From: Kiritimatiellales bacterium
GTDB taxonomy: Bacteria; Verrucomicrobiota; Kiritimatiellia; Kiritimatiellales; Pontiellaceae
Direction: 5' to 3'
Length of the DNA stretch: 64,000 nucleotides
Assembly: GCA_021734345.1 (NCBI GenBank)
Contig: JAIPJC010000002.1
Span: 1 to 64,000, forward strand
Below the pieces are notes generated by a model, which saw only the letters and a list, made by a program, of their open reading frames with translations, made no database searches and was not told the DNA's origin. Shown piece after piece: positions 40,238 through 49,409 of the stretch. The position numbers and the translations under genes were made by a program. Numbering within the stretch: the stretch's first letter is position 1; every line of letters begins with the position of its first letter.

Positions 40238-42528
40238 AGGAACTGAAGATTGCCTTGGCCGGCAACCCCAACTGCGGCAAGACCACGGTCTTCAATGCAC
40301 TGACCGGTGCGCGCCAGCAGGTCGGCAATTGGCCGGGGGTGACGGTCGAGCGCGTCATGGGCGAATACGCCCATGGCGGCAGCAACGTCGACGTGACCGA
40401 TTTGCCGGGCATCTATTCCTTTTCCGCGCTCTCGCCCGACGAGGAGGTGGCGCGCAAGCATATCCTGTTCGACACGCCGGACGTGGTGGTCAACGTGATC
40501 GACGCCTCCAACCTCGAACGCAATCTCTACCTGACCACCCAGCTGCTCGAAATGCACGTGCCGGTCGTCGTTGCGCTTAACATGATGGACATCGCCAAGC
40601 AGCGTGGCATCCGCATCGGGATCGAGCATCTGGCCAAGCACCTCGGCTGCCCGGTCATCCCCATCGTCGCTTCCCGCAAGAAGGGGATCGACGAACTGCG
40701 CGAGGCGATCGAGCAAATCAGCAGCACGCACCACCGGCCAGGGACGCGGGTCGAATACGAAAAAGACATCGAAAAGGTGCTTCAATCCTTGGAAATCAGC
40801 CTCGGCGATGTGGCACTCAGCAAGAAGGTTTCCGCCCGCTGGCTGGCGGTCAAGCTGCTCGAAAAAGACGAGCTGGCCATGGAGCTCATCGGTGCCGACA
40901 AGGCGCTGCTTCCCGATCTGGCAGACCAGCTCAGGAAGGTTGAACGCATCGTCGGCGAAGATACCGACATGATCATTGCCGACGGCCGCTACGGCTTCAT
41001 CCACGGCCTCGCGCTCGACGTTACCGCCGGTAGCGACAAGATGCGCAAAACCTTTTCCGATGCCGTCGACAAGGTGGTGCTCAATCGTTTTCTCGGCTTT
41101 CCGGTCTTCTTCGGGGTCATGTATCTCGTCTTCGCCCTCACCATCAACGTGGGCGGGCCGTTCATCGATTTCTTCGACGGGCTTTGCGGAACCATCTTCG
41201 TGGATGGCTTCGGTTCGCTGCTCGCCTCCCTGCACTTCCCCGACTGGGCGGTGGCGATTCTGGCGGAAGGAATCGGTGGCGGCATCCAGACGGTATCGAC
41301 CTTCATTCCACCGATCTTCTTCATTTTCCTCAGCCTGTCGTTCCTGGAGGATTCCGGCTACATGTCGCGCGCGGCCTTCGTGATGGATCACTTCCTGCGC
41401 ACCATCGGATTGCCCGGCAAGGCGTTCATCCCGATGCTCGTCGGCTTCGGTTGCAATGTCCCCGGCATCATGGCCACGCGCACCTTGGAGAGTAAACGCG
41501 ACCGCATCCTGGCCATCCTGATGAATCCGTTCATGTCGTGCGGCGCGCGCCTGCCGGTCTACACCCTCTTTGCCGCGGCCTTCTTTCCGCAGAGTGGCGG
41601 CATCGTGATCTTTGCCATCTACCTCATCGGCATCGCGCTGGCCGTCATGACCGGCCTGCTGTTCAAGAACACCCTGCTGCGCGGCGAGGTCACCAGCTTC
41701 GTGATGGAGCTGCCGCCGTATCACCTGCCGACCTTCAGCGGCGTGATGTACCACACCTGGCACCGCCTCAGCTCCTTCCTCATCAAGGCGGGCAAAGTGA
41801 TCCTGCTGATCGTCGCCGTGCTCGGCTTCCTCAACTCGATGGGAACCGATGGCTCGTTCGGCCACAACAACTCGAAAGACTCCGCGCTCAGCGCCATGAG
41901 CCGCGCCGTGACTCCGGTCTTCCGGCCCATGGGCATCCGCGACGAAAACTGGCCCGCGACCGTCGGGCTCTTCACCGGCATCTTCGCCAAGGAAGCCGTC
42001 GTTGGAACGCTCGCTTCGATCTACGCCCAGATGGAAACCAAGGAGATGGTCGTCAGTGAAGTGCCCATCAAAAAATTCGATTTCTGGCAGGGCATATCCG
42101 ATTCCTTCGCGGTCATCCCGGCCGGGTTCAAAGGTTTCTTCGACCAGCTCGCCGACCCGCTCGGCTTGCGCAGTGCGCTGGTGGCCGTGAAAGATACCGA
42201 CCGGTCGTCCTACGCCACCATGGTGGGACGTTTCGGCGAGCACGGCTCCAAGGCCGCCTTTGCCTATCTGCTCTTTATCCTGATCTACTCCCCGTGCGTC
42301 GCTGCCCTCGCCGCGATCTACCGCGAGATCGGCCTGCGCTGGATGCTCTTTGCCGTGAGCTATCTGACGACCCTGGCGTGGGTCATCTCCACCGCCTACT
42401 ACCAGATCGCCACCTTCACCGTCCATCCGTCCTCCTCCACCGGATGGCTCGGGCTCTGCGCAGCCATCCTGATTACCTTCTACATCGGCCTGCGGATGGC
42501 CGGAAACAAAGCCGTAAGGGCAGGATAA
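40234..42528 (+). CDS. feoB: Ferrous iron transport protein B (GTPase-permease)
   Basis: The 764-residue protein has an N-terminal G domain (G1 GNPNCGKT, G3 DLPG, G4 NMMD) and a GDI-like helical region, followed by membrane helices with the FeoB core (GFGCNVPGIMATRTLESKRDR, and FMSCGARLPVY), and ends with a hydrophobic segment. It imports Fe2+ across the inner membrane in anoxic conditions. Overlap with feoA and an operator upstream indicate iron-dependent regulation. The region after it holds a 131-bp palindromic element before a FeoC-like gene. Confidence 0.95.
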   Translation: MKELKIALAGNPNCGKTTVFNALTGARQQVGNWPGVTVERVMGEYAHGGSNVDVTDLPGIYSFSALSPDEEVARKHILFDTPDVVVNVIDASNLERNLYLTTQLLEMHVPVVVALNMMDIAKQRGIRIGIEHLAKHLGCPVIPIVASRKKGIDELREAIEQISSTHHRPGTRVEYEKDIEKVLQSLEISLGDVALSKKVSARWLAVKLLEKDELAMELIGADKALLPDLADQLRKVERIVGEDTDMIIADGRYGFIHGLALDVTAGSDKMRKTFSDAVDKVVLNRFLGFPVFFGVMYLVFALTINVGGPFIDFFDGLCGTIFVDGFGSLLASLHFPDWAVAILAEGIGGGIQTVSTFIPPIFFIFLSLSFLEDSGYMSRAAFVMDHFLRTIGLPGKAFIPMLVGFGCNVPGIMATRTLESKRDRILAILMNPFMSCGARLPVYTLFAAAFFPQSGGIVIFAIYLIGIALAVMTGLLFKNTLLRGEVTSFVMELPPYHLPTFSGVMYHTWHRLSSFLIKAGKVILLIVAVLGFLNSMGTDGSFGHNNSKDSALSAMSRAVTPVFRPMGIRDENWPATVGLFTGIFAKEAVVGTLASIYAQMETKEMVVSEVPIKKFDFWQGISDSFAVIPAGFKGFFDQLADPLGLRSALVAVKDTDRSSYATMVGRFGEHGSKAAFAYLLFILIYSPCVAALAAIYREIGLRWMLFAVSYLTTLAWVISTAYYQIATFTVHPSSSTGWLGLCAAILITFYIGLRMAGNKAVRAG

Positions 42529-42538
42529 AAATGAAACC

Positions 42539-42669
42539 ACCGAATACACAGAGCCGCAACCAAAGATTTTACCAACGAATGAATAAAAACTACGAATGGA
42601 CTTCCTTCCCTTGGTTTTTTTAATTCGTAGTTTTTATTCATTCGCTGGTCATATTCCCGTGTATTCGGT
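42539..42669. repeat. 131-bp imperfect palindrome between feoB and the feoC-like gene
   Basis: Three nested perfect arms are inverted around a centre near 42610: 11 bases (42539-42549 / 42659-42669), 4 bases (42571-42574 / 42646-42649) and 22 bases (42576-42597 / 42623-42644). It starts 10 bases after feoB and could be a REP/MITE-like element or an RNA hairpin that tunes feoC expression. Confidence 0.8.
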
Positions 42670-42689
42670 GTATTCTTCGGTTAATTGAA

Positions 42690-42905
42690 ATGCTTACTTC
42701 AATCGTTAAACTACTACAGGACCGCGGCGCGCTTTCCGTTCAGGAAATCAGCCTCGCGCTCGGCATCGAATCGAGCGCCCTGCATCCCATGCTCGAGATG
42801 CTCGTGCAGAAAGGGAAACTCCTGAAAGTCGATCTTCCCTGCAATACCGGTTGCGCCGGCGGTTGCTCCAAATCCGACACCATGACGTTCTACAAACCCT
42901 CCTAG
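42690..42905 (+). CDS. feoC: FeoC-like winged-helix protein
   Basis: The 71-residue protein has a winged-helix fold of FeoC type (LTSIVKLLQDRGALSVQEISLALGIESSALHPMLEMLVQKGKL) and a Cys-rich tail (CNTGCAGGC) like the Fe-S-binding region of FeoC. FeoC-like proteins act in Feo complex stability or as small regulators. It is the last gene of the feo cluster, after the palindromic element; AATTGAA precedes the ATG and no strong ribosome site is seen. Gene symbol is by domain and context. Confidence 0.75.
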   Translation: MLTSIVKLLQDRGALSVQEISLALGIESSALHPMLEMLVQKGKLLKVDLPCNTGCAGGCSKSDTMTFYKPS

Positions 42906-42926
42906 CGAAGCTTTTTTTCCAAAGTC

Positions 42927-45797
42927 CTAGAATTGCTCCGCCGTGAGAATGAAGAAAAGCTTTTGTTCCGGATCCAGTCCCGGCGGCAGGCCGAGGGTGC
43001 GCACGGCATAGTGGGCGTCGGTGTTGTCCGTGGTTTCCGTGACGATGGTGGGGGCAAGCTCGGTCCATTCCGCGCGGGGGGTGGAAAGGTCGCTGCTGTA
43101 GAAAATGCGGTAGTGGAGCCCGGCGGCGGCGAACGCTTGAAGCTGGCGCTGAAGCAGCCGGATCTGTCCCGGGCCGTCGGCTTGGATCAGCAGGGATTTC
43201 GATGGATGGTCGGCGGTTGCGGGGTCGGTGCCCCATGCCCATTCCGCCCAGTTGACCGTTCCGTCGCCGTCGGGGTCGGCATCGCGGTCGGTGTCCGAAC
43301 CGGAGAGTCCTTTATCGAGCGCATAGGCGGCGGCCTGCGCGTTGCCGAGCGGCAGCGTCCGGACGATGAGGTTGTCCATTTCCGCATAGCCGCTGGTATG
43401 GGCGCTTAGGCCCAGGTAGTTGGCATCGGTGGAATCCCAGGCGAAGGAATTGGTGATGACAGCGGTACCATTGAAGTAAACCGTAACGTTCACCGGCTCG
43501 CCCGCACCGAATCCGCTGGAGAGTGCGAAGGCGGCCAGCAGGGTTCCGTTGGTTGCGCCGACAATTACGTCACCCGCCAGAACGCCGTTTTTCGACAGCT
43601 TCACATGGCCGGCCAGATCAAGCTCCACAAAGCAGTCGGCCGTATCGCTGCGGAAATTCCCGGGCTGGCCGATGTCCGCGCCGCCGGCCGCCTCGGCCTG
43701 GGTCAGTCCGACGCCGAAGCCGACGTACCGGCCTGAAAGTCCGCTGGTGTTGGAATTGATTTCGTTGATGGCCAGTTCGACGCTGAATCCGCCAGCATCG
43801 ATAATATCCTGCCCGTTGAAATCCATCATCAATCCGGTTTCGGACATGCCACTGCTTGAGATGGCCAGCCGCAGCCGGTTGGTTACGACCTTCGTCCGGG
43901 AGGCACCGTATCCTTCGAAATAGGTGGCGTTGATCGGTTCAAGATCCCTGCCGGCATACGTGCCGGAGATGCCGTCGCGCGCAGCATCGATATCGTCGGC
44001 GTCAGGCCGGTCAAAGGTATCGTAGAACAACTCGGTGCCCAGCGGCATGGCGAATGTGGATGGGCTGGCCGCTGTCGTGCCGAGCAATCGGTTGGCGTTG
44101 AGTCCGGTCTGGCTGTTCACCCAGGCGTTGAACGCGTCAACCATCTCCGCCAGTAGATCCGTATGGTAGAACGCGAGGTTGTTCATTTCGGAAGGATCAA
44201 CCTCCATGTTGTACAGCTCCAGTGTATGGGCCGGCAAATCGGTGCCGCCCATCGAGAACCGCTTGGTCACCAGCTTCCACTTTCCGCGGAACATGGCGCG
44301 GTTGCGTTCGTGCTCGATGAACAGATCGTGTTCGGCCGGGGCCCCGCCTTGCAGTACAGGCTTCAGGCTTGTACCTTGCAGTGGCGCAACGGCGTACCCG
44401 GCAGGATTTGCCGCCGGGTAATTGATTCCGGTGATGTCGAGAATGGTGGCCATGATGTCCATGGCGTGGCCGCGCGCATCGGTCCAGCTCCCTTTGACGC
44501 TATCGGACATTCCGGCGGGCCAGTGCATAATCATCGGGGTGCGGCAGCCGCCTTCGTGAGTGTGGTGCTTGAAGAAGCGCAACGGCGTGTTGCTGACGTT
44601 GGCCCAGGCGCCCCCCAGTTGCAATTTGGGTTCGCCGGTCAACCCCATTTCCGCGAGCCGGGTGCCGGTCAGCGGAAAATCATTGGTGTAAACCGATCCG
44701 TTGACCGTGCCGCCTTCGACGCCGCCTTCATAGTTTCCGCCGTTGTCGGAGAGGAAAAAAATCAGCGTGTTGTCCAGTTCGTCGGCGGCTTCGAGACGTG
44801 CAACGATGCGGCCCAGATCCCAGTCCATCCGGTGCACCATCGCCGCATAGACCGCCATGCGCCGGGCTAGGTCGTTCTGCTCGGCAACGGGCAGCGAGTT
44901 CCATGCCGGGATGGCCGGGCCGGTGTTCGGCTGGTAGCTCATCGGGGAGAGCCGGTGTTCCGGGCCGATGACGCCCTGGGCGAGCTGCCGCCCATACCGG
45001 AGCTGCCGCGTCATATCCCAGCCGACTTCGTAGCGGAAGAAGTCCACGTCATTGGTTGTTGCCGGATCCTGCCCGATGTCGGTGTAGAGGTCGGTGATGT
45101 CCTTCGGAGCTTCCAGATACCAATGGGGGGCGTTGAAGGCCTGATAGATGAAAAACGGTGCTCCGTCTCCCTTGCCGAAATGGTAGTCGAGATATTTGAG
45201 GGTGTAGTCCGTGTATGCATCGGTCGTATAGAACGTGCCCGGAGCATAGTCGATCGGGCTGAGTTCTCCGTTGCCGGAGACGAATCCGTAGGTTGCGCCG
45301 TCAGCCCAGTAATCTGTTTGGTTTCCATCCGCGTCAACTCCCGGACCGAAAGCCTGCCCGAACCCCCGGCTGATCGGGTCGCGCCCGTCGGCTTTAACGC
45401 CCAAATGCCATTTTCCGGCGAAATAAGAGCGATAGCCGTTGGCATCAAGAATTTCGGGAATGGTCGCGTTGTTATCAATCCTCAGCGGCGGCAGGCTGGC
45501 GCTTGGATCAATGCCGCAGGTCTGCATGTGCAGCCCGGTCATCAATGCCGCGCGGGTCGGGGAGCAGCGGGCCTCGTTGTAGAAATGGCGGAAACGCAGG
45601 CCATTCGCGGCCAGCGTGTCGAGCGTGGGCGTGTGGATTTCGCTGCCATAGGGGGCGATGTCGGACCAGCCTAGGTCGTCCACGAGCACCACTAGAATGT
45701 TCGGACGGTTGGATGCAGCTGACGGATCCGCGCTGATGCCTAGCGCCAGGCCGAGCAGGAGCAGTGAACGAACATTGGCTGAGGAGAAAGCAGACAT
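42927..45797 (-). CDS. Secreted multidomain sulfatase with C-terminal Ca-loop module
   Basis: The 956-residue protein has a signal peptide (RSLLLLGLALGISADPSAAS), the metal motif LVDDLGWSD and the sulfatase signature CSPTR (Cys78), followed by an FAGKWHLG segment. The S1 sulfatase part spans about residues 31-590. A beta-sandwich domain (about 600-810), a DTDRDADPDGDGTVNWAEWAWGTDP calcium-loop motif and a tail (HYRIFYSSDL, KLFFILTAEQF) complete it, which is unusual for a sulfatase and may anchor it to the substrate or surface. It converges with the feoC-like gene. Substrate not known; formylglycine-generating enzyme lies elsewhere. Confidence 0.88.
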   Translation of the reverse strand: MSAFSSANVRSLLLLGLALGISADPSAASNRPNILVVLVDDLGWSDIAPYGSEIHTPTLDTLAANGLRFRHFYNEARCSPTRAALMTGLHMQTCGIDPSASLPPLRIDNNATIPEILDANGYRSYFAGKWHLGVKADGRDPISRGFGQAFGPGVDADGNQTDYWADGATYGFVSGNGELSPIDYAPGTFYTTDAYTDYTLKYLDYHFGKGDGAPFFIYQAFNAPHWYLEAPKDITDLYTDIGQDPATTNDVDFFRYEVGWDMTRQLRYGRQLAQGVIGPEHRLSPMSYQPNTGPAIPAWNSLPVAEQNDLARRMAVYAAMVHRMDWDLGRIVARLEAADELDNTLIFFLSDNGGNYEGGVEGGTVNGSVYTNDFPLTGTRLAEMGLTGEPKLQLGGAWANVSNTPLRFFKHHTHEGGCRTPMIMHWPAGMSDSVKGSWTDARGHAMDIMATILDITGINYPAANPAGYAVAPLQGTSLKPVLQGGAPAEHDLFIEHERNRAMFRGKWKLVTKRFSMGGTDLPAHTLELYNMEVDPSEMNNLAFYHTDLLAEMVDAFNAWVNSQTGLNANRLLGTTAASPSTFAMPLGTELFYDTFDRPDADDIDAARDGISGTYAGRDLEPINATYFEGYGASRTKVVTNRLRLAISSSGMSETGLMMDFNGQDIIDAGGFSVELAINEINSNTSGLSGRYVGFGVGLTQAEAAGGADIGQPGNFRSDTADCFVELDLAGHVKLSKNGVLAGDVIVGATNGTLLAAFALSSGFGAGEPVNVTVYFNGTAVITNSFAWDSTDANYLGLSAHTSGYAEMDNLIVRTLPLGNAQAAAYALDKGLSGSDTDRDADPDGDGTVNWAEWAWGTDPATADHPSKSLLIQADGPGQIRLLQRQLQAFAAAGLHYRIFYSSDLSTPRAEWTELAPTIVTETTDNTDAHYAVRTLGLPPGLDPEQKLFFILTAEQF

Positions 45798-46038
45798 TCC
45801 GGTTTAAAGTCCCTTTTTAAACAGAACCCAGATTACAGGGCGGCCATCTCGATTGCAATGGAGCGTTGTGGTTCGAAATCTGACGGATGCCCCGACTTAT
45901 CCGTTCTACGGGAGGCATCGACCAGTCGGGTTTGGCATTCCATGGACATGGGAGGTTGACGGAGTAGAATAAACGCCTAATTATGAAATTCAGGTGAATC
46001 GGCGAAGCCAATAGCGAGCGATGAGGAAATCGGATAGT
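45798..46038. other. Intergenic region between divergent sulfatase genes
   Basis: About 240 bases with no confident gene. It contains TTGACG near 45957 with an AT-rich stretch ~18 bases later (ATTATG), which may be a promoter for the rightward sulfatase, and a CCCGACT/AGTCGGG inverted pair around 45895-45935. Nothing else was recognised. Confidence 0.35.
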
Positions 46039-46206
46039 ATGAAAAAAGAACAACCAGTGCATTGTTCCATGGTCGCGTTGGGGTTGAAAGAGCTGGATGC
46101 ACGAATCGATGGGTTCCTCAAAGCTGCACAAGCTGTCGTGTTCGGTCCAAACCCGGCCTACACCGAAAAACTAGGCGAGCTGCCGTACCGTTATGAAAAA
46201 GAATAA
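46039..46206 (+). CDS. Small ORF overlapping the start of a sulfatase gene
   Basis: A 55-residue open frame ([20 protein letters not shown], ending PYRYEKE) extends 14 bases into the sulfatase gene. It could be a leader peptide or a gene remnant; the ATG at 46039 has only a weak GAGGA site at 12 bases. No family is recognised and it may not be real. If translated, its stop past the sulfatase start would couple the two. Confidence 0.3.
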   Translation: MKKEQPVHCSMVALGLKELDARIDGFLKAAQAVVFGPNPAYTEKLGELPYRYEKE

Positions 46207-47782
46207 TACCGCTTCCCTTTTCGTACTCCTGATGGGAATTGCGCTGCTCATGCAAGATGCATCCGGGCAGACGAAGACGGTGCGTCCCAATATTCTGTTC
46301 GCCATTGCGGATGACTGGGGCTTTGGCCATGCGGGAGCCTACGGTTGTCCATGGGTGAAGACTCCGGCATTTGACCGTGTCGCCCAAGACGGAATATTGT
46401 TTTTAAACGCCTATACGCCCAATGCCAAGTGCGCGCCGTCGCGGGCCTGCATTCTCACGGGACGCAACTCTTGGCAACTCAAGGCGGCTGGCAACCATAT
46501 GGCGTTTTTCCCGCCGGAGTTTACAACCTATTCCGAGGCGCTCGGCAGCAACGGCTACTTTGTCGGCATGACGGCCAAAGGCTGGGCGCCGGGTGTGGCC
46601 GTAACCACGGCCGGGAAACCGCGTCAACCGGCCGGGAAATCTTTTAACGCCCGCACTGCATCGCCGCCCACGGACGACATAAACCGCAACGATTACGCCG
46701 CCAACTTTGCCGACTTCCTGGATGCCGCCCCGACGAACAAGCCGTGGTGCTTCTGGTACGGCAGCACCGAGCCGCATCGCGGTTATGAATACGGCAGCGG
46801 GGTCGCCAAGGGCGGCAAGAATCCCTCGGACATCGACCGCGTACCGGCTTGCTGGCCGGACAATGAAACGGTTCGCAACGACCTGCTCGACTATGCTTTC
46901 GAGACGGAGCATTTCGATCTCCATCTGGGGCGGATGCTGGCCGAGTTGGAGAAGCGCGGACAGCTCGGCAACACGTTGGTGGTTGTAACGTCCGACAACG
47001 GCATGCCGTTCCCCCGCATCAAGGGCAACGGATATGAAATGTCCAATCACCTTCCGCTGGCGATCATGTGGCAACGCGGCATGACCGCTCCGGGCCGCGT
47101 TGTCAGCGACTATGTCAGCTTCATTGATTTCGCGCCGACGTTCATCGAAGTCGCGGGCGTGCAGTGGTCGGATACTGGCATGGCTCCGGCGACGGGGTGT
47201 AGCCTGACCGATATTTTGTATTCAAAAAAATCCGGTTGTGTAAATCCAGCGCGCGACCATGTCCTGATCGGCAAAGAGCGCCATGATGTGGGCCGTCCGC
47301 ATGATCAGGGCTATCCGATCCGCGGCATCGTCAAAGACAGCTGGCTTTACCTGCGCAACTTCGAGCCGTCGCGCTGGCCCGCAGGCAATCCGGAGACCGG
47401 CTACCTCAACACTGACGGCGGTGCGACCAAGACATTCATTTTAGACGCACACCGCAAAGACGCGAACGATCCCTACTGGGCGCTGTGCTTCGGCAAGCGT
47501 CCGGAGGAGGAGCTCTACAACATTCGGAAAGATCCCGACTGCTTGGACAATCTCGTCGCGAATCCTGAAGTCCGGATACGCAAAGAACAGCTTCAGCAAC
47601 AGCTTTTCAATGAACTCAAGCAGCAGGAAGATCCCCGCATGTCCGGAAATGGAAGCTTCTTCGAAGCCGAGCCGTATTCCGACGCTTTGCGCCGCGGTTT
47701 CTACGAACGCTTCATGAGCGGCGAGAAAATCAAGACACCTTGGGTCAATGATTCCGACTTCGAAATCCCGCCCCTGAAATAG
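46193..47782 (+). CDS. Secreted sulfatase, heparan N-sulfatase-like
   Basis: The 529-residue protein has a signal peptide ([20 protein letters not shown]), metal motif AIADDWGF and the formylglycine signature CAPSR (Cys80). The segments [36 protein letters not shown] and [22 protein letters not shown] resemble sulfamidase/heparan N-sulfatase-like members of family S1. It would desulfate glycosaminoglycan-like or other sulfated sugars outside the cytoplasm. The start has a weak ribosome site within a short upstream ORF. It is the only gene of its unit before convergent thiH. Subfamily call is tentative. Confidence 0.88.
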   Translation: MKKNNTASLFVLLMGIALLMQDASGQTKTVRPNILFAIADDWGFGHAGAYGCPWVKTPAFDRVAQDGILFLNAYTPNAKCAPSRACILTGRNSWQLKAAGNHMAFFPPEFTTYSEALGSNGYFVGMTAKGWAPGVAVTTAGKPRQPAGKSFNARTASPPTDDINRNDYAANFADFLDAAPTNKPWCFWYGSTEPHRGYEYGSGVAKGGKNPSDIDRVPACWPDNETVRNDLLDYAFETEHFDLHLGRMLAELEKRGQLGNTLVVVTSDNGMPFPRIKGNGYEMSNHLPLAIMWQRGMTAPGRVVSDYVSFIDFAPTFIEVAGVQWSDTGMAPATGCSLTDILYSKKSGCVNPARDHVLIGKERHDVGRPHDQGYPIRGIVKDSWLYLRNFEPSRWPAGNPETGYLNTDGGATKTFILDAHRKDANDPYWALCFGKRPEEELYNIRKDPDCLDNLVANPEVRIRKEQLQQQLFNELKQQEDPRMSGNGSFFEAEPYSDALRRGFYERFMSGEKIKTPWVNDSDFEIPPLK

Positions 47783-47837
47783 GCCCTTCGACTCAAGATT
47801 CCTGCGACACTCCGCGCGCACCGAACGCGGCTGATCA

Positions 47838-48992
47838 CTATCTTGAATACTGCGCAGGCTCGCGGTAGGTGGCATCCCAGTTCTTGAAGACCGGTTCGAG
47901 ACCCTTGGCGCGCAGCATGTCGCAGAATTCGGGAATGTTGCGCTCGTCGCTGATCTCGAACTGCTCGGTCGATTCTTCGGTGCCTTCGCTATATCCGCCG
48001 ACGGTGGTTTTGCTCGCGATGCTCATTTTGGAGATGCCGAGTCCGGCCATGCCGTCGCGGACGCGGCCCGGCTCGCGGGTCGAGAGCACCAGCGGGATTT
48101 CCGGCAGGCAGATGCGCAGCGCAAAAATAAACTGCGCCATCATTTTTTCGTCGACCGGATGGTCGGCACTGAAGCCGCCCAGCTGCGGACGGATGCGCGG
48201 GAAGGAAATGGATAAGCCGGCCTGCCAGTAGTTTTTCAGCAAATACTTGGCGTGGCGGTAGACGCAAAGCAGGTCGAAGCACGGATCGGCCAATCCGAGC
48301 AAGGCTCCGATGCCGACGGTGCGCATGCCGCCGCGCAGCGCGCGGTCCGGTGCATCGAGACGTTTGAAAAAGTCGCGCTTGTCGCCCCAGCGGTGCATCT
48401 TTTCGTAGACGACCTGGTCATAGGTTTCCTGGTAGAGCGTCACGCCCGTGCAACCGGCCTCGGCCAGCGTGCGGTATTCGGCTTCCTCCATCGGGAAGAC
48501 TTCGATGTTTACGTTGTGGATATACTCGGCCGCGATGGCGATGCAGTTGCGCAGGTAGGGCACGTCGGCTTCGGGCATGCGCTCGCCGGTCAGCAGCACC
48601 AGCTCTTCGAAATGCATCGCCTTGATGGCTCCCATCTCGCGGCGCAGCCCGGCTTCGTCGAGCACCGCCCGTTTGGCGCGGCGGTCGCCGGCGATGCCGC
48701 AGTAGAGGCAGCCGCCGTTGCAGAAGTTCGACAGGTAGAGCGGGGTATAGAGCGCGATCGTCTGGCCAAAGTGGCGGCGCGTGATCGCCTGCGCCCGTTG
48801 CGCCATGAGTTCGATAAATTCGCCCGCCGCCGGAGAAAGCATCAGCGCCATCTCCCGTTCCCCCGGATTCTCCGAGAGGATCGCCGATTGGATGGCGCGC
48901 GCATCCGAACTTCCAGTCATTGGAAGCCACTGCGTTGGGTCGAGCCAGTCGGGGAGGGGGGCAGGATTCAGGTTGCAGGATGCAGGATTCAT
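47838..48992 (-). CDS. thiH: 2-iminoacetate synthase (radical SAM), thiazole synthesis
   Basis: The 384-residue protein has the radical SAM cysteines CNGGCLYC (C-x3-C-x2-C) and the ThiH pattern: LYTPLYLSNFC, VLLTGERMPEADVPYL, GALLGLADPCFD, LSISFPRIRPQLGGF. ThiH splits tyrosine to dehydroglycine for the thiazole ring, an oxygen-sensitive route used by anaerobes and enterics. It follows a four-helix-bundle gene (4-base overlap) that separates it from thiG. The first residues come from repeat-derived sequence: ATGAATCCTGCATCC at 48992. The region before it has no clear ribosome site. Confidence 0.9.
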   Translation of the reverse strand: MNPASCNLNPAPLPDWLDPTQWLPMTGSSDARAIQSAILSENPGEREMALMLSPAAGEFIELMAQRAQAITRRHFGQTIALYTPLYLSNFCNGGCLYCGIAGDRRAKRAVLDEAGLRREMGAIKAMHFEELVLLTGERMPEADVPYLRNCIAIAAEYIHNVNIEVFPMEEAEYRTLAEAGCTGVTLYQETYDQVVYEKMHRWGDKRDFFKRLDAPDRALRGGMRTVGIGALLGLADPCFDLLCVYRHAKYLLKNYWQAGLSISFPRIRPQLGGFSADHPVDEKMMAQFIFALRICLPEIPLVLSTREPGRVRDGMAGLGISKMSIASKTTVGGYSEGTEESTEQFEISDERNIPEFCDMLRAKGLEPVFKNWDATYREPAQYSR

Positions 48993-48995
48993 GAT
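48965..48995. repeat. Left inverted repeat of the four-helix-bundle element
   Basis: On the plus strand GATTCA, GGTTGCAGGATGC (48971-48983) and GATTCATGAT (48986-48995) lie at one end of the inserted gene; related units occur inverted at 49384-49409. Confidence 0.55.
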
Positions 48996-49366
48996 TTTGA
49001 GGTGAGGTGTTGTTTTTCTACGGCTTGGATGAAGTGGTTGAGTTTTCGTCCCAATGTCATGGTTTGTTCAACGAACGGGTCAGTCGATGAACTGAGATCT
49101 GGGTGGCAGTCTTGAATGTATTTCAACCATTCGAGGGTTTCGTCGCAGGACGAATGTGCATAAATCAGGAACTTTACAAAATCAGCCTTGTACCTTCTTC
49201 GTCCATATCCTTCGACGATATTGGCTGAAATGGATTTAGAAGCCCGTCTTAGCTGGCTTCCGATTTCATAGGTTTCATGCTTTGGCAGTTGCAGGGTGAG
49301 TTTATGGATGCTTACTCCAAGCTCATGGGCAAGCTTGTAAACATCAAGATCGGCATATGAACTCAT
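48989..49366 (-). CDS. Four-helix-bundle protein (S23/IVS-like)
   Basis: The 125-residue protein has the four-helix-bundle (23S rRNA-intervening-sequence protein, TIGR02436-like) pattern: YADLDVYKLAHELGVSIHKLT, YEIGSQLRRASKSISANIVEGYGRR, YAHSSCDETLEWLKYI. Relatives are encoded in intervening sequences of 23S rRNA genes and also stand alone; function is unknown. It sits between thiG and thiH, in the same direction, and overlaps the thiH start by 4 bases. AGGAGGAG precedes the ATG at 49366. Inverted repeat units flank the gene, suggesting it arrived as a mobile unit. Confidence 0.85.
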   Translation of the reverse strand: MSSYADLDVYKLAHELGVSIHKLTLQLPKHETYEIGSQLRRASKSISANIVEGYGRRRYKADFVKFLIYAHSSCDETLEWLKYIQDCHPDLSSSTDPFVEQTMTLGRKLNHFIQAVEKQHLTSKS

Positions 49367-49383
49367 GGTCTCCTCCTCTCCAA

Positions 49384-49409
49384 GCATCTTGCAACCTGCA
49401 TCATGAATC
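49384..49409. repeat. Right inverted repeat of the four-helix-bundle element
   Basis: On the minus strand GATTCATGAT and GGTTGCAAGATGC, the inverse of the left copy with one mismatch in the second unit. It overlaps the last bases of thiG. Confidence 0.55.

Noticed and set aside
40078-42549. Long open frame of over 800 residues on the strand opposite feoB
   Set aside because: It lies wholly antisense to a clear FeoA/FeoB pair, is rich in His/Asp/Gln patterns typical of antisense GC-rich frames, and has no family match.
48989-49366. Avd accessory protein of a diversity-generating retroelement
   Set aside because: Same fold family, but no reverse transcriptase or template/variable repeats are nearby.
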